A program made the translations under genes and the position numbers. The notes under the pieces were generated by a model. That model ran no database searches. It saw only the letters and a program-made list of their open reading frames with translations, and was not told where the DNA came from. Of a stretch of DNA of 64,000 nucleotides, positions 20,112 through 31,700 are shown in pieces. Within the stretch, counting starts at the first letter, position 1; every line of letters starts with the position of its first letter. The stretch spans positions 6,782,001 through 6,846,000 of the forward strand of contig JAUIMM010000121.1 in the NCBI GenBank assembly GCA_031769625.1. The letters run 5' to 3'. Source of the stretch: Taudactylus pleione (lineage: Eukaryota > Chordata > Amphibia > Anura > Myobatrachidae).

Positions 20112-23100
20112 TTATTTTATTTTTTTTAATAATATTTTTATTAGTTCCAAAGCATACAAAATAAAAACACAGTAATACCTGACATTTTTATAATACAAAT
20201 AAGGATAGAGAATGATAAACATTGAAAGGTATAATCTCAAATAAGTATTGCATTAAAACAAATCATAAAAAATTATTTAAATGAACAGTACAAAGTACTA
20301 GAGAAAAAAATAATTAACTACTGTATATATAAGAGTACACTTCAGAACTTCACCTTTTCTCAATTTTCCACCTAGGTAATTTAAATCCCTGCACCCAGAA
20401 ATTACTGGGGCAGAGGGAAAAATTTAACTATCATAAAACCTAAATTAACCCTAAGCATGTGAAAAACAAATAAAAGGCTTCTCTCACAGTGTTAAGACAA
20501 TAATAGTTATGATAACTGTATGAATGTTAGATAATAGAATATAGTGTTGTTTCTTGTCTTAGCCAATGAGCTAATGTAGACCACCAGGGATAAAAGTGCT
20601 AACCCAGGGTAATATATATAGCACAAACCATGAGTAGTAGTAAGGGTAGGGAAGCAATTACCAAGTGTTCGTGTACCGAGAATACTATTCACATAAAGGG
20701 CTCTATTTATTAACATTATTTTTACTAAAAAAAAGTGAAAAAGGGTGTTTTCACACCCTTTTCACATTATTTTAGTATCACCTATAGTTACTATAGGGCA
20801 ATTGGAGTAGAAGTCATAAAATTCTACTCCAACCCCTAAGTATCACTTATTTTTAGTAAAGCAGATCGCATTTCCCATAACCGTAATGGGAAATGTGATC
20901 CGATCAGAGTTACTAAAAATAAATGTGAAAAAAATATCGGGGAAAGCCCTGTGATAATAACGCCACCTGGAGGTGGCGTTATCCAGGGTCTCCCCCGGTT
21001 ACCGGCCTCCTGCCCTGCTCTAACGGGGAGAGCAGAGCTGGGAGTCGGTCCCTGTAATCAGCTGTGTGGTCTAAACAGACCGCAAGCTGATTACTGTAAG
21101 AAAAAGAAAAAAAAAAAAAGTAAAAAAAAAAATTACTTACCTGACTCCAGGGACTGGTGATCGGGCCTCCGGTGATGACTCCTCTCCGGTCAGCTGGTCT
21201 CCAACAGTGCACTGCGGCCCGGTCATCAGGTGATCTGGCCCCAGTGCAGTATGGGAGATCACCTGACCGGAGGAATGGAGAACATCACCGAAGGCCTGGA
21301 GCATGCAGGTAAGTGTAAGTAAGGGAGAGGGGGGTCTCGGGGGGGAAGAGGGGGTCGCGGGGGGTCCGCGATTGCGGGGGTGAGGCTTAGCGCCAGGGGC
21401 CGGGGTTTAGCGCCGGATGGGGGTTACCAGTGGCATGCGTGAGCACTTAATCACGGTATTTTTTGCGAAAATACCGTGATAAGGCTCCGAAGGGGATTTG
21501 CAGGGACAGAGCTTTATCGCAAGCTCTGTCCCTGCAAGGGATTTGTAGTAAATCCCTGTGATATTGCCTGAATTTGCAATGCGAATTCAGTCGGTAATAT
21601 CACACTACAATCTGCATTACCAATGCGGATTATAGTAAATAGAGCCCAAAGATAGAAAGATTTCCCCATAAAATTAGAAAATTATTGTTGAGAAATATGG
21701 TAACATATTGCTTAAACCAGACGATTGGGTCTAAAGTTACCGCTTATGTAATGGCACCTAAAAGGCCACTAAAAATATACAATATAAAGTATGTGTGGGG
21801 ACAAATCGAGTAGAACTGGTATCTGCTATATGCCACCCAATGTGCTGAAGCATAGGTAGCGTACTGTGGGAATGCTCCCATACCCATATACAAATCCCAA
21901 ATGTCATGGAAATGAGGATCACGATCTGCATCAGAACTGTACATTGCTGTAAGACAACTGTAAGATGGTGGGGCAGGAGCAAATAATGTATCCTCAAACA
22001 TGTGCATGGGCATAGAAACAACAGGCAGAGTTTCAGGGCTAGTATCATCACCAGTCTACAAATCTCTCAGAATCTGTATTGGAGTAAGTGGACAAGGGGC
22101 TTCGACTTTCAAATGTGCCAGGTCATGCCCCGAATCAGGGGTTTGGATTATTATGTGAACAGGGTTATGGTCTAAGAGTGACAGGATGCGGTCAAATTTG
22201 GCATCAATATAGGGTAGCAAGATCTCTGCCAACTTTATGGCCAACTGGTTTGCAAAAGCTTCAGTGAAGGACACTGATGACATGACTGTCGCTCCTGATA
22301 AAAAGGAAGGGACAGGGGGTAGGGGAGAACATGTCTCCTGTTGAGGAGTTTCAGATATGAACACATTACAAAACATAATGTGACACTAGAAAACAGACAG
22401 AAAATAAATGCAGATTGCAGAATATTAAATAGTGTCAGTTGCAATTTCAGTACCCACCACTAGATGTCAGTAAAGAACCAGTAGAAAACACATACACATC
22501 GAGAATACTGGTAATAAATAAGTCGGTAACAGTCAAAGAAAATAGAGTGATAACAGAATACCACTGCTTTGATAAGTGACAGTCCCCACCAACCTTAGCA
22601 AGATAGTACAGGGAACGTCCATTGAATGTCCAATAAACGAGGGTGGAGTACTTTAGCAGCTTTTTGATAACACAGGAAGTTTATATGGCAGCATGCAAAT
22701 ATATCACCCAACACCTTCAATAATCAGCTCCAGAAGAGTAGCAATACACTCAAAGCAGCAGGGGCTCACTGCCTAGCCAGGCACCAGCAGGTTAAGTGTT
22801 GTTCAGGCTCCAAAAAGTAGCAGTAATTGCACAAGTCCCAGACAGCAAGCTCCAGCAGCCACAGGCATCCAGGAGAGTCACCACACGTGCAGCTCACAGC
22901 ACAGGAAAGCAGATGGCAGCAGGGAAGGGAATCGGATAACAGGGCTTTGTCAGCAAAGCATTCAGAACAACCCCAAAAGCAGCCACCACGTCAATCAGGT
23001 AAGCATCAGCCAGATGGGGGGTATAGAGGGAGGAACTGCTGCTGACAGGTTCATGCCAGGGGGGCCCTGACAGTCATGAAGGCCATCCACGCTGATGGCT

Positions 23101-23293
23101 GGACTTCGGTGGAAATATTGTTCTCTAAGAGAATAGCCTCACCAAAATATTCCCTACACCAAGGACAACTTATAGTGATAAGATGGAGCCCTGTTTTCAG
23201 TGTAGATGAGGAGGATGGAGGCAGATTTTGCAATGACTCTCAGGAGACTAGCTAAAATGCGGCCATACTAGATGTCCCGCCCACCGAAAGTCC
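20112..23293 (-). mobile_element. Retroposed insertion with 15-bp target duplication
   Basis: Flanked by ACTTTTCATCATGTT at 20097-20111 and 23294-23308. The plus strand begins T-rich (TTATTTTATTTTTTTTAATA), so on the minus strand the insert ends in an A-rich tail, the mark of target-primed retroposition. The copy of MITE A at 47953 has no insert at this place (GATAACTTTTCACCACTGAA in complement), serving as an empty site. No RT or other domain was recognised; minus-strand open frames at 22056-22376 and 21744-22013 have no clear family, and the first 60 residues read from 23233 backwards are also unassigned. It may be a LINE remnant or a processed transcript. Confidence 0.75.
20698..21647. mobile_element. 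Hairpin-string MITE, family B
   Basis: Termini GGGCTCTATTTATTAA (20698) and complement of GGGCTCTATTTACTATAA (21647), flanked by AAA on both sides. Successive hairpins include GTGAAAAAGGGTGTTTTCAC with ACACCCTTTTCAC, CCTATAGTTACTATAGG, GATCGCATTTCCCAT/ATGGGAAATGTGATC, GATAATAACGCCACC/GGTGGCGTTATC, CTGTAATCAGCT/AGCTGATTACTG, TTGCAGGGACAGAGCTT/AAGCTCTGTCCCTGCAA and GATATTGCCTGAAT/ATTCAGTCGGTAATATC. An A-rich tract lies at 21099-21132. No protein. Confidence 0.85.
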
Positions 23294-24696
23294 ACTTTTC
23301 ATCATGTTCAACATGGCGAAAAAAAGTGCAGAATTGGGGTATAGGGGTGCAGGCTTAAAAAAATTAGCCTGCACCCCTGGGAGTATCATTTAAAAAAAGA
23401 CTGTGTCAAGAAAAGGTGGAGAAAAAACGAGACACCCCAAAAAAATATAATTTAAATTTGGGGGTCAAATAAAATAATAGGGGAACAAAATGCCAAACTA
23501 ACGAAATTAATTCTGGTGGGGTCCCCAAGTATGCGGCAGGTGTTTTCTTCATTGCGCAGAGTAGCGGCAGGTGCATTTTTGCAGAATTTTTTTAATTAAC
23601 TTTAGGGACTTAAAAATATGCTTACCCCCCATTTTCATGTACCCCAAATTTGATAGATTTAAAAAAAAAAAAAAAATTATTCCTAAGTGCTATTCTTCAT
23701 CACTTCTTCGTAGCCACAAAAAAAATACCTGCCGCAGCTATTTAAAAACCCTAATTACCTTCAGCAGGGAAAAACGGGGCTACCCACAGTGATCCCCCAT
23801 GTCAGGACATCATTAGGGGGGTCCCAGGATGAATTCCTGAAAATTCCCCTATTTTTCCCGATACTTGCCTTTCCGCAAACTCCTGTTTTTGCCGGCTCCA
23901 AATTGAATACGGAGATAAAGCGGTCACGCGCCCGATATTTTATCCCCAGAAAAGCTCCGATGTGGAGCGAAAAGTCCAGCATGGACTTTTCGCTCCCTAA
24001 TTGAATAGGGCCCATAGCCTAGGATAGTGGTTAATATGGTGCAAGTGGAAAAAGCCTATGGATATTAATCACAATAGGATGGCATGAATTGAATGCAAAT
24101 CACCAAAATGATTCCTAAATAATAAACTTTAATTGATGCTAGGGCATCATAATAAGTTGTCAAAAAATAGTAAAATCAGTTTGCAATGTGGTATTAAAGG
24201 CAGTTCCAAAAAATCATATTGGTATCTACAAATGTTGCTCCCTTAATTCAAGTTTGATCATAATGTTCCTCTGCATATGCAGATTATGAAAAAATGCAGC
24301 CAATATATTCCGATGTAATCCACTGATAATTAACCGCTAAAGGGTCCAATTAATCAGGTCTTAAACATAAGACCTGATTAATTGGACACTTTAGCGGTTA
24401 ATTATCAGTGGATTACATCGGAATATATTGGCTGCATTTTTAGACCTGATTAATTGGACACTTTAGCGGTTAATTATCAGTGGATTACATTGGAATATAT
24501 TGGCTGCATTTTTTCATAATCTACATATGCAGATATGGTGATTTGCATTCAATTCATTCCATTCTATTGTGATTAATAACCAGAGGCTTTTTCCACTTGC
24601 ACCATATTAACCACTATCCTAGGCTCTATATGTATATATGTACTCAGATACAACGCACATTACTGTCTACAGGTATTAGCGAGTTGCAGTGATTAA

Positions 24697-25052
24697 GGTG
24701 CGTACACACTGGGCGATTGAAGTGGACGACTGAACGATAACGATATCGTTATCGTTCAGTCGTCCACTTTATCGTCCATTTTTAACACAAAAAAGATGAA
24801 CGATGACGACGACGCGCGTTCCCGCGGGTCGTTCGTCATCCTCGTTCATCGGGCTGACATGCAGGCCAACCTGACGACCTCGTCAGGTTGCTGCATGTCA
24901 GGGAATGGGTGAGAGAGCCCGGCGCTGAACGATATCGCTAATGATATTGTTCAGCGGCTGTGCTCAATGTCATGAACGACATTGAGCACAGCCTGCCGGG
25001 GACACACTAGACGATATCGCTCAGGGAGCATATCGTCTAGTGTGTATGCACC
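24697..25052. mobile_element. Hairpin-string MITE, family C, with TTAA duplication
   Basis: Flanked by TTAA at 24693-24696 and 25053-25056. Termini GGTGCGTACACACTGGGCG and complement GGTGCATACACACTAGACG. The first hairpin is a perfect 50-bp palindrome with arms AAGTGGACGACTGAACGATA…. Then GATGAACGATGACGA/TCGTCATCCTCGTTCATC, CTGACATGCAG/CTGCATGTCAG, GCTGAACGATATCG/ATATTGTTCAGC, GGCTGTGCTCAATGTC/GACATTGAGCACAGCC and AGACGATATCGCT/AGCATATCGTCT. The opposite arm of element E has GACTTAAGTGCTGC with no insert, an empty site. TTAA fits piggyBac- or Kolobok-like movement. Confidence 0.88.
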
Positions 25053-25075
25053 TTAAGTCAACCAAATCTGTTTCA

Positions 25076-25744
25076 TATCTGTAAATTAGGAGACGGGACA
25101 TTCTCCTGCATTATAGCAGCTCCTCTCTAGAACACAAGCGTCTGTGCGCAGGATCACACCGTTCCTTCTCATCAAAATGCAAAATTAACACAGCTGTGCT
25201 CAAAACATTTAGAATTACGGAATATTTTGGATAACAGCATTCTCGATTTCAGATACTCAATCTGCAATGCATATCCATGTTTGCATATTGTATAAATATA
25301 AATGACATTCAAATAAAAAAAGATGAAATTATAATTCTATCTTGTGTGGTTTTTTTTTAAATTATCTGAAAGTACTGGACCTCTGGAAGATGAGTTTAGA
25401 CAGTACACAGGGGCGCCCCAAACACTGTGGGGGGAGGGTGGAAGAAGGATGCGGGGACTGTGACCATCATGAGGCCTGGTCAGCATGTACAGACTTACCG
25501 ATGCCAACAGCAACGGCCATGCTGCATTCGGCAGCATGGCCCCACTGACGATATTGCCCGTGGGATCTGCATGCAGGTCAGACAGGCGATGTTGTTGATG
25601 ACGCGTAGAAGAGTGCATCGTCAGCGACATAACCGATACACACTGGCCGATGTGGACGATGACATGGGTCTAGTTTGTACCCGGCTTTAGTCCCTTGTCA
25701 AAGGCCAACGTTGCTGCAGTCTTCTAACAAATGTACTAGTACCT
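25076..25744. other. Spacer with a probable decayed palindromic MITE
   Basis: 25076-25400 shows nothing but AT-rich DNA. 25400-25690 has GC-rich inverted pairs (ATGCTGCATTCGGCAGCAT, CTGCATGCAG) and ends CCGATACACACTGGCCGATGTGG…GACCCATG, resembling the internal ends of families C and the copy at 49999. No intact termini. Confidence 0.4.
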
Positions 25745-28700
25745 CAGTCACATGTTCTCTCCTGGGATGATGCTGGCACATGTACTACTGTTCTCTCCTG
25801 GGTTAACCCAGGCACATATACTACTGTTCTCTCCTGGAATGACGCAGGCACATATACTACTGTTCTCTCCTGGGATGACGCAGGCACATATACTACTGTT
25901 CTCTCCTGGAATGACGCAGGCACATATACTACTGTTCTCTCCTGGGATGACGCAGGCATATATACTACTGTTCTCTCCTGGTGTAACCCAGACACATGTA
26001 CTATTGTTTTCTCCTGGGATGACGCAGGCACATATACTACTGTTCTCTCCTGGTTTAACCCAGACACATTTACTACTGTTCTCTCCTGGGATGACACAGG
26101 CACATATACTACTGTCCTCTCCTGGGATGACGCAGGCACATATACTACTGTCCTCTCCTGGGATGACGCAGGCACATATACTACTGTTCTCTCCTGGTGT
26201 AACCCAGGCACATATACTACTGTTCTCTCCTGGTGTAACCCAGGCACATGTACTACTGTTCTCTCCTGGGATGACGCAGGCACATGTACTACTGTTCTCT
26301 CCTGGGATGACGCAGGCACATATACTACTGTTCTCTCCTGGTGTAACCCAGGCACATATACTACTGTTCTCTCCTGGTGTAACCCAGGCACATATACTAC
26401 TGTTCTCTCCTGGTGTAACCCAGACACATATACTACTGTTCTTTCCTGGGATGACGCAGGTACATGTACTACTGTTCTCTCCTTGTGTAACCCAGACACA
26501 TATGCTACTGTTCTCTCCTGGGATGACAAAGGCACATATACTACTGTTCTCTCCTGGTGTAACCCAGGCACATATACTACTGTTCTCTCCTGGTGTAACC
26601 CAGACACATGTACTATTGTTTTCTCCTGGGATGACGCAGGCACATATACTACTGTTCTCTCCTGGTTTAACCCAGACACATTTACTACTGTTCTCTCCTG
26701 GGATGACGCAGGCACATATACTACTGTCCTCTCCTGGGATGACGCAGGCACATATACTACTGTCCTCTCCTGGGATGACGCAGGCACATATACTACTGTT
26801 CTCTCCTGGTGTAACCCAGGCACATATACTACTGTTCTCTCCTGGTGTAACCCAGGCACATGTACTACTGTTCTCTCCTGGGATGACTCGGGGACATATA
26901 CTACTGTTCCCTCCTGGGATAACCCAGGCACATATACTACTGTTCTCTCCTGGTGTAACCCAGACACATGTACTACTGTTCTCTCCTGGGATGACTCGGG
27001 GACATATACTACTGTTCCCTCCTGGGATAACCCAGGCACATATACTACTGTTCTCTCCTGGTGTAACCCAGACACATGTACTACTGTTCTCTCCTGGGAT
27101 GACGCAGGCACATATACTACTGTTCTCTCCTAGGATGACAAAGGCACATATACTACTGTTCTCTCCTGGTGTAACCCAGGCACATATACTACTGTTCTCT
27201 CCTGGTGTAACCCAGGCACATATACTACTGTTCTCTCTTGGGTTAACCCAGTCACATGTACTACTGTTCTCTCCTGGGTTAAACCATGCACATATACTAC
27301 TGTTCTCTCCTGGAATGACGCAGGCACATATACTACTGTTCTCTCCTGGGATGACGCAGGCACATATACTACTGTTCTCTCCTGGTGTAACCCAGGCACA
27401 TCTACTACTGTTCTCTCTTTGTGTAACCCAGGTGCATCTACTACTGTTCTCTCCTGGTGTAACCCAGGCACAAGTACTACTGTTCTCTCCTGGGATGACG
27501 CAGGCACATGTACTACTGTTCTGTCCTGGGATGACGCAGGCACATATACTACTGTTCTCTCCTGGTGTAACCCAGGCACATATACTACTGTTCTCTCCTG
27601 GTGTAACCCAGGCACATATACTACTGTTCTCTCCTGGTGTAACCCAGACACATATACTACTGTTCTTTCCTGGGATGACGCAGGTACATGTACTACTGTT
27701 CTCTCCTTGTGTAACCCAGACACATATGCTACTGTTCTCTCCTGGGATGACAAAGGCACATATACTACTGTTCTCTCCTGGTGTAACCCAGGCACATATA
27801 CTACTGTTCTCTCCTGGTGTAACCCAGACACATGTACTATTGTTTTCTCCTGGGATGACGCAGGCACATATACTACTGTTCTCTCCTGGTTTAACCCAGA
27901 CACATTTACTACTGTTCTCTCCTGGGATGACACAGGCACATATACTACTGTCCTCTCCTGGGATGACGCAGGCACATATACTACTGTCCTCTCCTGGGAT
28001 GACGCAGGCACATATACTACTGTTCTCTCCTGGTGTAACCCAGGCACATATACTACTGTTCTCTCCTGGTGTAACCCAGGCACATGTACTACTGTTCTCT
28101 CCTGGGATGACGCAGGCACATGTACTACTGTTCTCTCCTGGGATGACGCAGGCACATATACTACTGTTCTCTCCTGGTGTAACCCAGGCACATATACTAC
28201 TGTTCTCTCCTGGTGTAACCCAGGCACATATACTACTGTTCTCTCCTGGTGTAACCCAGACACATATACTACTGTTCTTTCCTGGGATGACGCAGGTACA
28301 TGTACTACTGTTCTCTCCTTGTGTAACCCAGACACATATGCTACTGTTCTCTCCTGGGATGACAAAGGCACATATACTACTGTTCTCTCCTGGTGTAACC
28401 CAGGCACATATACTACTGTTCTCTCCTGGTGTAACCCAGACACATGTACTATTGTTTTCTCCTGGGATGACGCAGGCACATATACTACTGTTCTCTCCTG
28501 GTTTAACCCAGACACATTTACTACTGTTCTCTCCTGGGATGACGCAGGCACATATACTACTGTCCTCTCCTGGGATGACGCAGGCACATATACTACTGTC
28601 CTCTCCTGGGATGACGCAGGCACATATACTACTGTTCTCTCCTGGTGTAACCCAGGCACATATACTACTGTTCTCTCCTGGTGTAACCCAGGCACATGTA

Positions 28701-31700
28701 CTACTGTTCTCTCCTGGGATGACGCAGGTACATATACTACTGTTCCCTCCTGGGATAACCCAGGCACATATACTACTGTTCTCTCCTGGTGTAACCCAGA
28801 TACATGTACTACTGTTCTCTCCTGGGATGACGCAGGCACATATACTACTGTTCTCTCCTGGGATGACAAAGGCACATATACTACTGTTCTCTCCTGGTGT
28901 AACCCAGGCACATATACTACTGTTCTCTCCTGGTGTAACCCAGGCACATATACTACTGTTCTCTCCTGGTGTAACCCAGACACATATACTACTGTTCTTT
29001 CCTGGGATGACGCAGGTACATGTACTACTGTTCTCTCCTTGTGTAACCCAGACACATATGCTACTGTTCTCTCCTGGGATGACAAAGGCACATATACTAC
29101 TGTTCTCTCCTGGTGTAACCCAGGCACATATACTACTGTTCTCTCCTGGTGTAACCCAGACACATGTACTATTGTTTTCTCCTGGGATGACGCAGGCACA
29201 TATACTACTGTTCTCTCCTGGTTTAACCCAGACACATTTACTACTGTTCTCTCCTGGGATGACGCAGGCACATATACTACTGTCCTCTCCTGGGATGACG
29301 CAGGCACATATACTACTGTCCTCTCCTGGGATGACGCAGGCACATATACTACTGTTCTCTCCTGGTGTAACCCAGGCACATATACTACTGTTCTCTCCTG
29401 GTGTAACCCAGGCACATGTACTACTGTTCTCTCCTGGGATGACGCAGGTACATATACTACTGTTCCCTCCTGGGATAACCCAGGCACATATACTACTGTT
29501 CTCTCCTGGTGTAACCCAGACACATGTACTACTGTTCTCTCCTGGGATGACGCAGGCACATATACTACTGTTCTCTCCTGGGATGACAAAGGCACATATA
29601 CTACTGTTCTCTCCTGGTGTAACCCAGGCACATATACTACTGTTCTCTCCTGGTGTAACCCAGGCACATATACTACTGTTCTCTCTTGGGTTAACCCAGT
29701 CACATGTACTACTGTTCTCTCCTGGGTTAAACCATGCACATATACTACTGTTCTCTCCTGGAATGACGCAGGCACATATACTACTGTTCTCTCCTGGGAT
29801 GACGCAGGCACATATACTACTGTTCTCTCCTGGTGTAACCCAGGCACATCTACTACTGTTCTCTCTTTGTGTAACCCAGGTGCATCTACTACTGTTCTCT
29901 CCTGGTGTAACCCAGGCACAAGTACTACTGTTCTCTCCTGGGATGACGCAGGCACATGTACTACTGTTCTGTCCTGGGATGACGCAGGCACATATACTAC
30001 TGTTCTCTCCTGGTGTAACCCAGGCACATATACTACTGTTCTCTCCTGGTGTAACCCAGGCACATATACTACTGTTCTCTCCTGGTGTAACCCAGACACA
30101 TATACTACTGTTCTTTCCTGGGATGACGCAGGTACATGTACTACTGTTCTCTCCTTGTGTAACCCAGACACATATGCTACTGTTCTCTCCTGGGATGACA
30201 AAGGCACATATACTACTGTTCTCTCCTGGTGTAACCCAGGCACATATACTACTGTTCTCTCCTGGTGTAACCCAGACACATGTACTATTGTTTTCTCCTG
30301 GGATGACGCAGGCACATATACTACTGTTCTATCCTGGTTTAACCCAGACACATTTACTACTGTTCTCTCCTGGGATGACACAGGCACATATACTACTGTC
30401 CTCTCCTGGGATGACGCAGGCACATATACTACTGTCCTCTCCTGGGATGACGCAGGCACATATACTACTGTTCTCTCCTGGTGTAACCCAGGCACATATA
30501 CTACTGTTCTCTCCTGGTGTAACCCAGGCACATGTACTACTGTTCTCTCCTGGGATGACGCAGGCACATGTACTACTGTTCTCTCCTGGGATGACGCAGG
30601 CACATATACTACTGTTCTCTCCTGGTGTAACCCAGGCACATATACTACTGTTCTCTCCTGGTGTAACCCAGGCACATATACTACTGTTCTCTCCTGGTGT
30701 AACCCAGACACATATACTACTGTTCTTTCCTGGGATGACGCAGGTACATGTACTACTGTTCTCTCCTTGTGTAACCCAGACACATATGCTACTGTTCTCT
30801 CCTGGGATGACAAAGGCACATATACTACTGTTCTCTCCTGGTGTAACCCAGGCACATATACTACTGTTCTCTCCTGGTGTAACCCAGACAAATGTACTAT
30901 TGTTTTCTCCTGGGATGACGCAGGCACATATACTACTGTTCTCTCCTGGTTTAACCCAGACACATTTACTACTGTTCTCTCCTGGGATGACGCAGGCACA
31001 TATACTACTGTCCTCTCCTGGGATGACGCAGGCACATATACTACTGTCCTCTCCTGGGATGACGCAGGCACATATACTACTGTGCTCTCCTGGTGTAACC
31101 CAGGCACATATACTACTGTTCTCTCCTGGTGTAACCCAGGCACATGTACTACTGTTCTCTCCTGGGATGACGCAGGTACATATACTACTGTTCCCTCCTG
31201 GGATAACCCAGGCACATATACTACTGTTCTCTCCTGGTGTAACCCAGACACATGTAGTACTGTTCTCTCCTGGGATGACGCAGGCACATATACTACTGTT
31301 CTCTCCTGGGATGACAAAGGCACATATACTACTGTTCTCTCCTGGTGTAACCCAGGCACATATACTACTGTTCTCTCCTGGTGTAACCCAGACACATGTA
31401 CTATTGTTTTCTCCTGGGATGACGCAGGCACATATACTACTGTTCTCTCCTGGTGTAACCCAGACACATTTACTACTGTTCTCTCCTGGGATGACGCAGG
31501 CACATATACTACTGTCCTCTCCTGGGATGACAAAGGCACATATACTACTGTTCTCTCCTGGGATGATGCAGGCACATATACTACTGTTCTCTCCTGGTGT
31601 AAGCAAGGCACATATACTACTGTTCTCTCCTGGTGTAACCCAGACACATGTACTACTGTTCTCTCCTGGGATGATGCAGGCACATGTACTACTGTTCTCT

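Larger units (their letters stand above)
19967..24013. mobile_element. MITE A, copy 1 (split by a 3.2-kb insertion)
   Basis: Termini GGGTCATATTCAATTTGA (19967) and the complement of GGGCCCTATTCAATT (24013), flanked by ATA on both sides. Element sequence is 19967-20111 and 23294-24013. Hairpins include CGAAAAGTCCAGCATGGACT pairing with TTTTCGC, and GCTCCGATGTGGAGC. A second, reverse-oriented copy lies at 47953-48770. Shared features are GGTGCAGGC…GCCTGCACC around a C/A-rich centre, ACCTGCCGC and GCGGCAGGT. Non-coding. Confidence 0.85.
19886..25073. mobile_element. Large inverted-repeat element E (foldback), carrying nested insertions
   Basis: Left arm 19886-19966 plus 24014-24370; right arm 24384-24696 plus 25053-25073. 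Outer tips read AAACAGATTTGGTTGACTTAA on the left and its complement on the right. Next inward, TACCTGTAGACAGTAATGTG and GCGTTGTATCTGAGTACATA are matched on the right arm in complement (24633-24685). Inner parts AGCCTAGGATAGTGGTTAAT (24017) and ATTAACCACTATCCTAGGCT (24606) also pair. MITE A interrupts the left arm and MITE C the right. The right arm lacks about 130 bp present on the left (24120-24250) and has a tandem copy of the inner ~85 bp. No coding capacity. Confidence 0.85.

Noticed and set aside
20951..21212. Short proteins with poly-Lys or poly-Phe inside MITE B
   Set aside because: Caused by an A-rich tract at 21099-21132 within a palindromic non-coding element.
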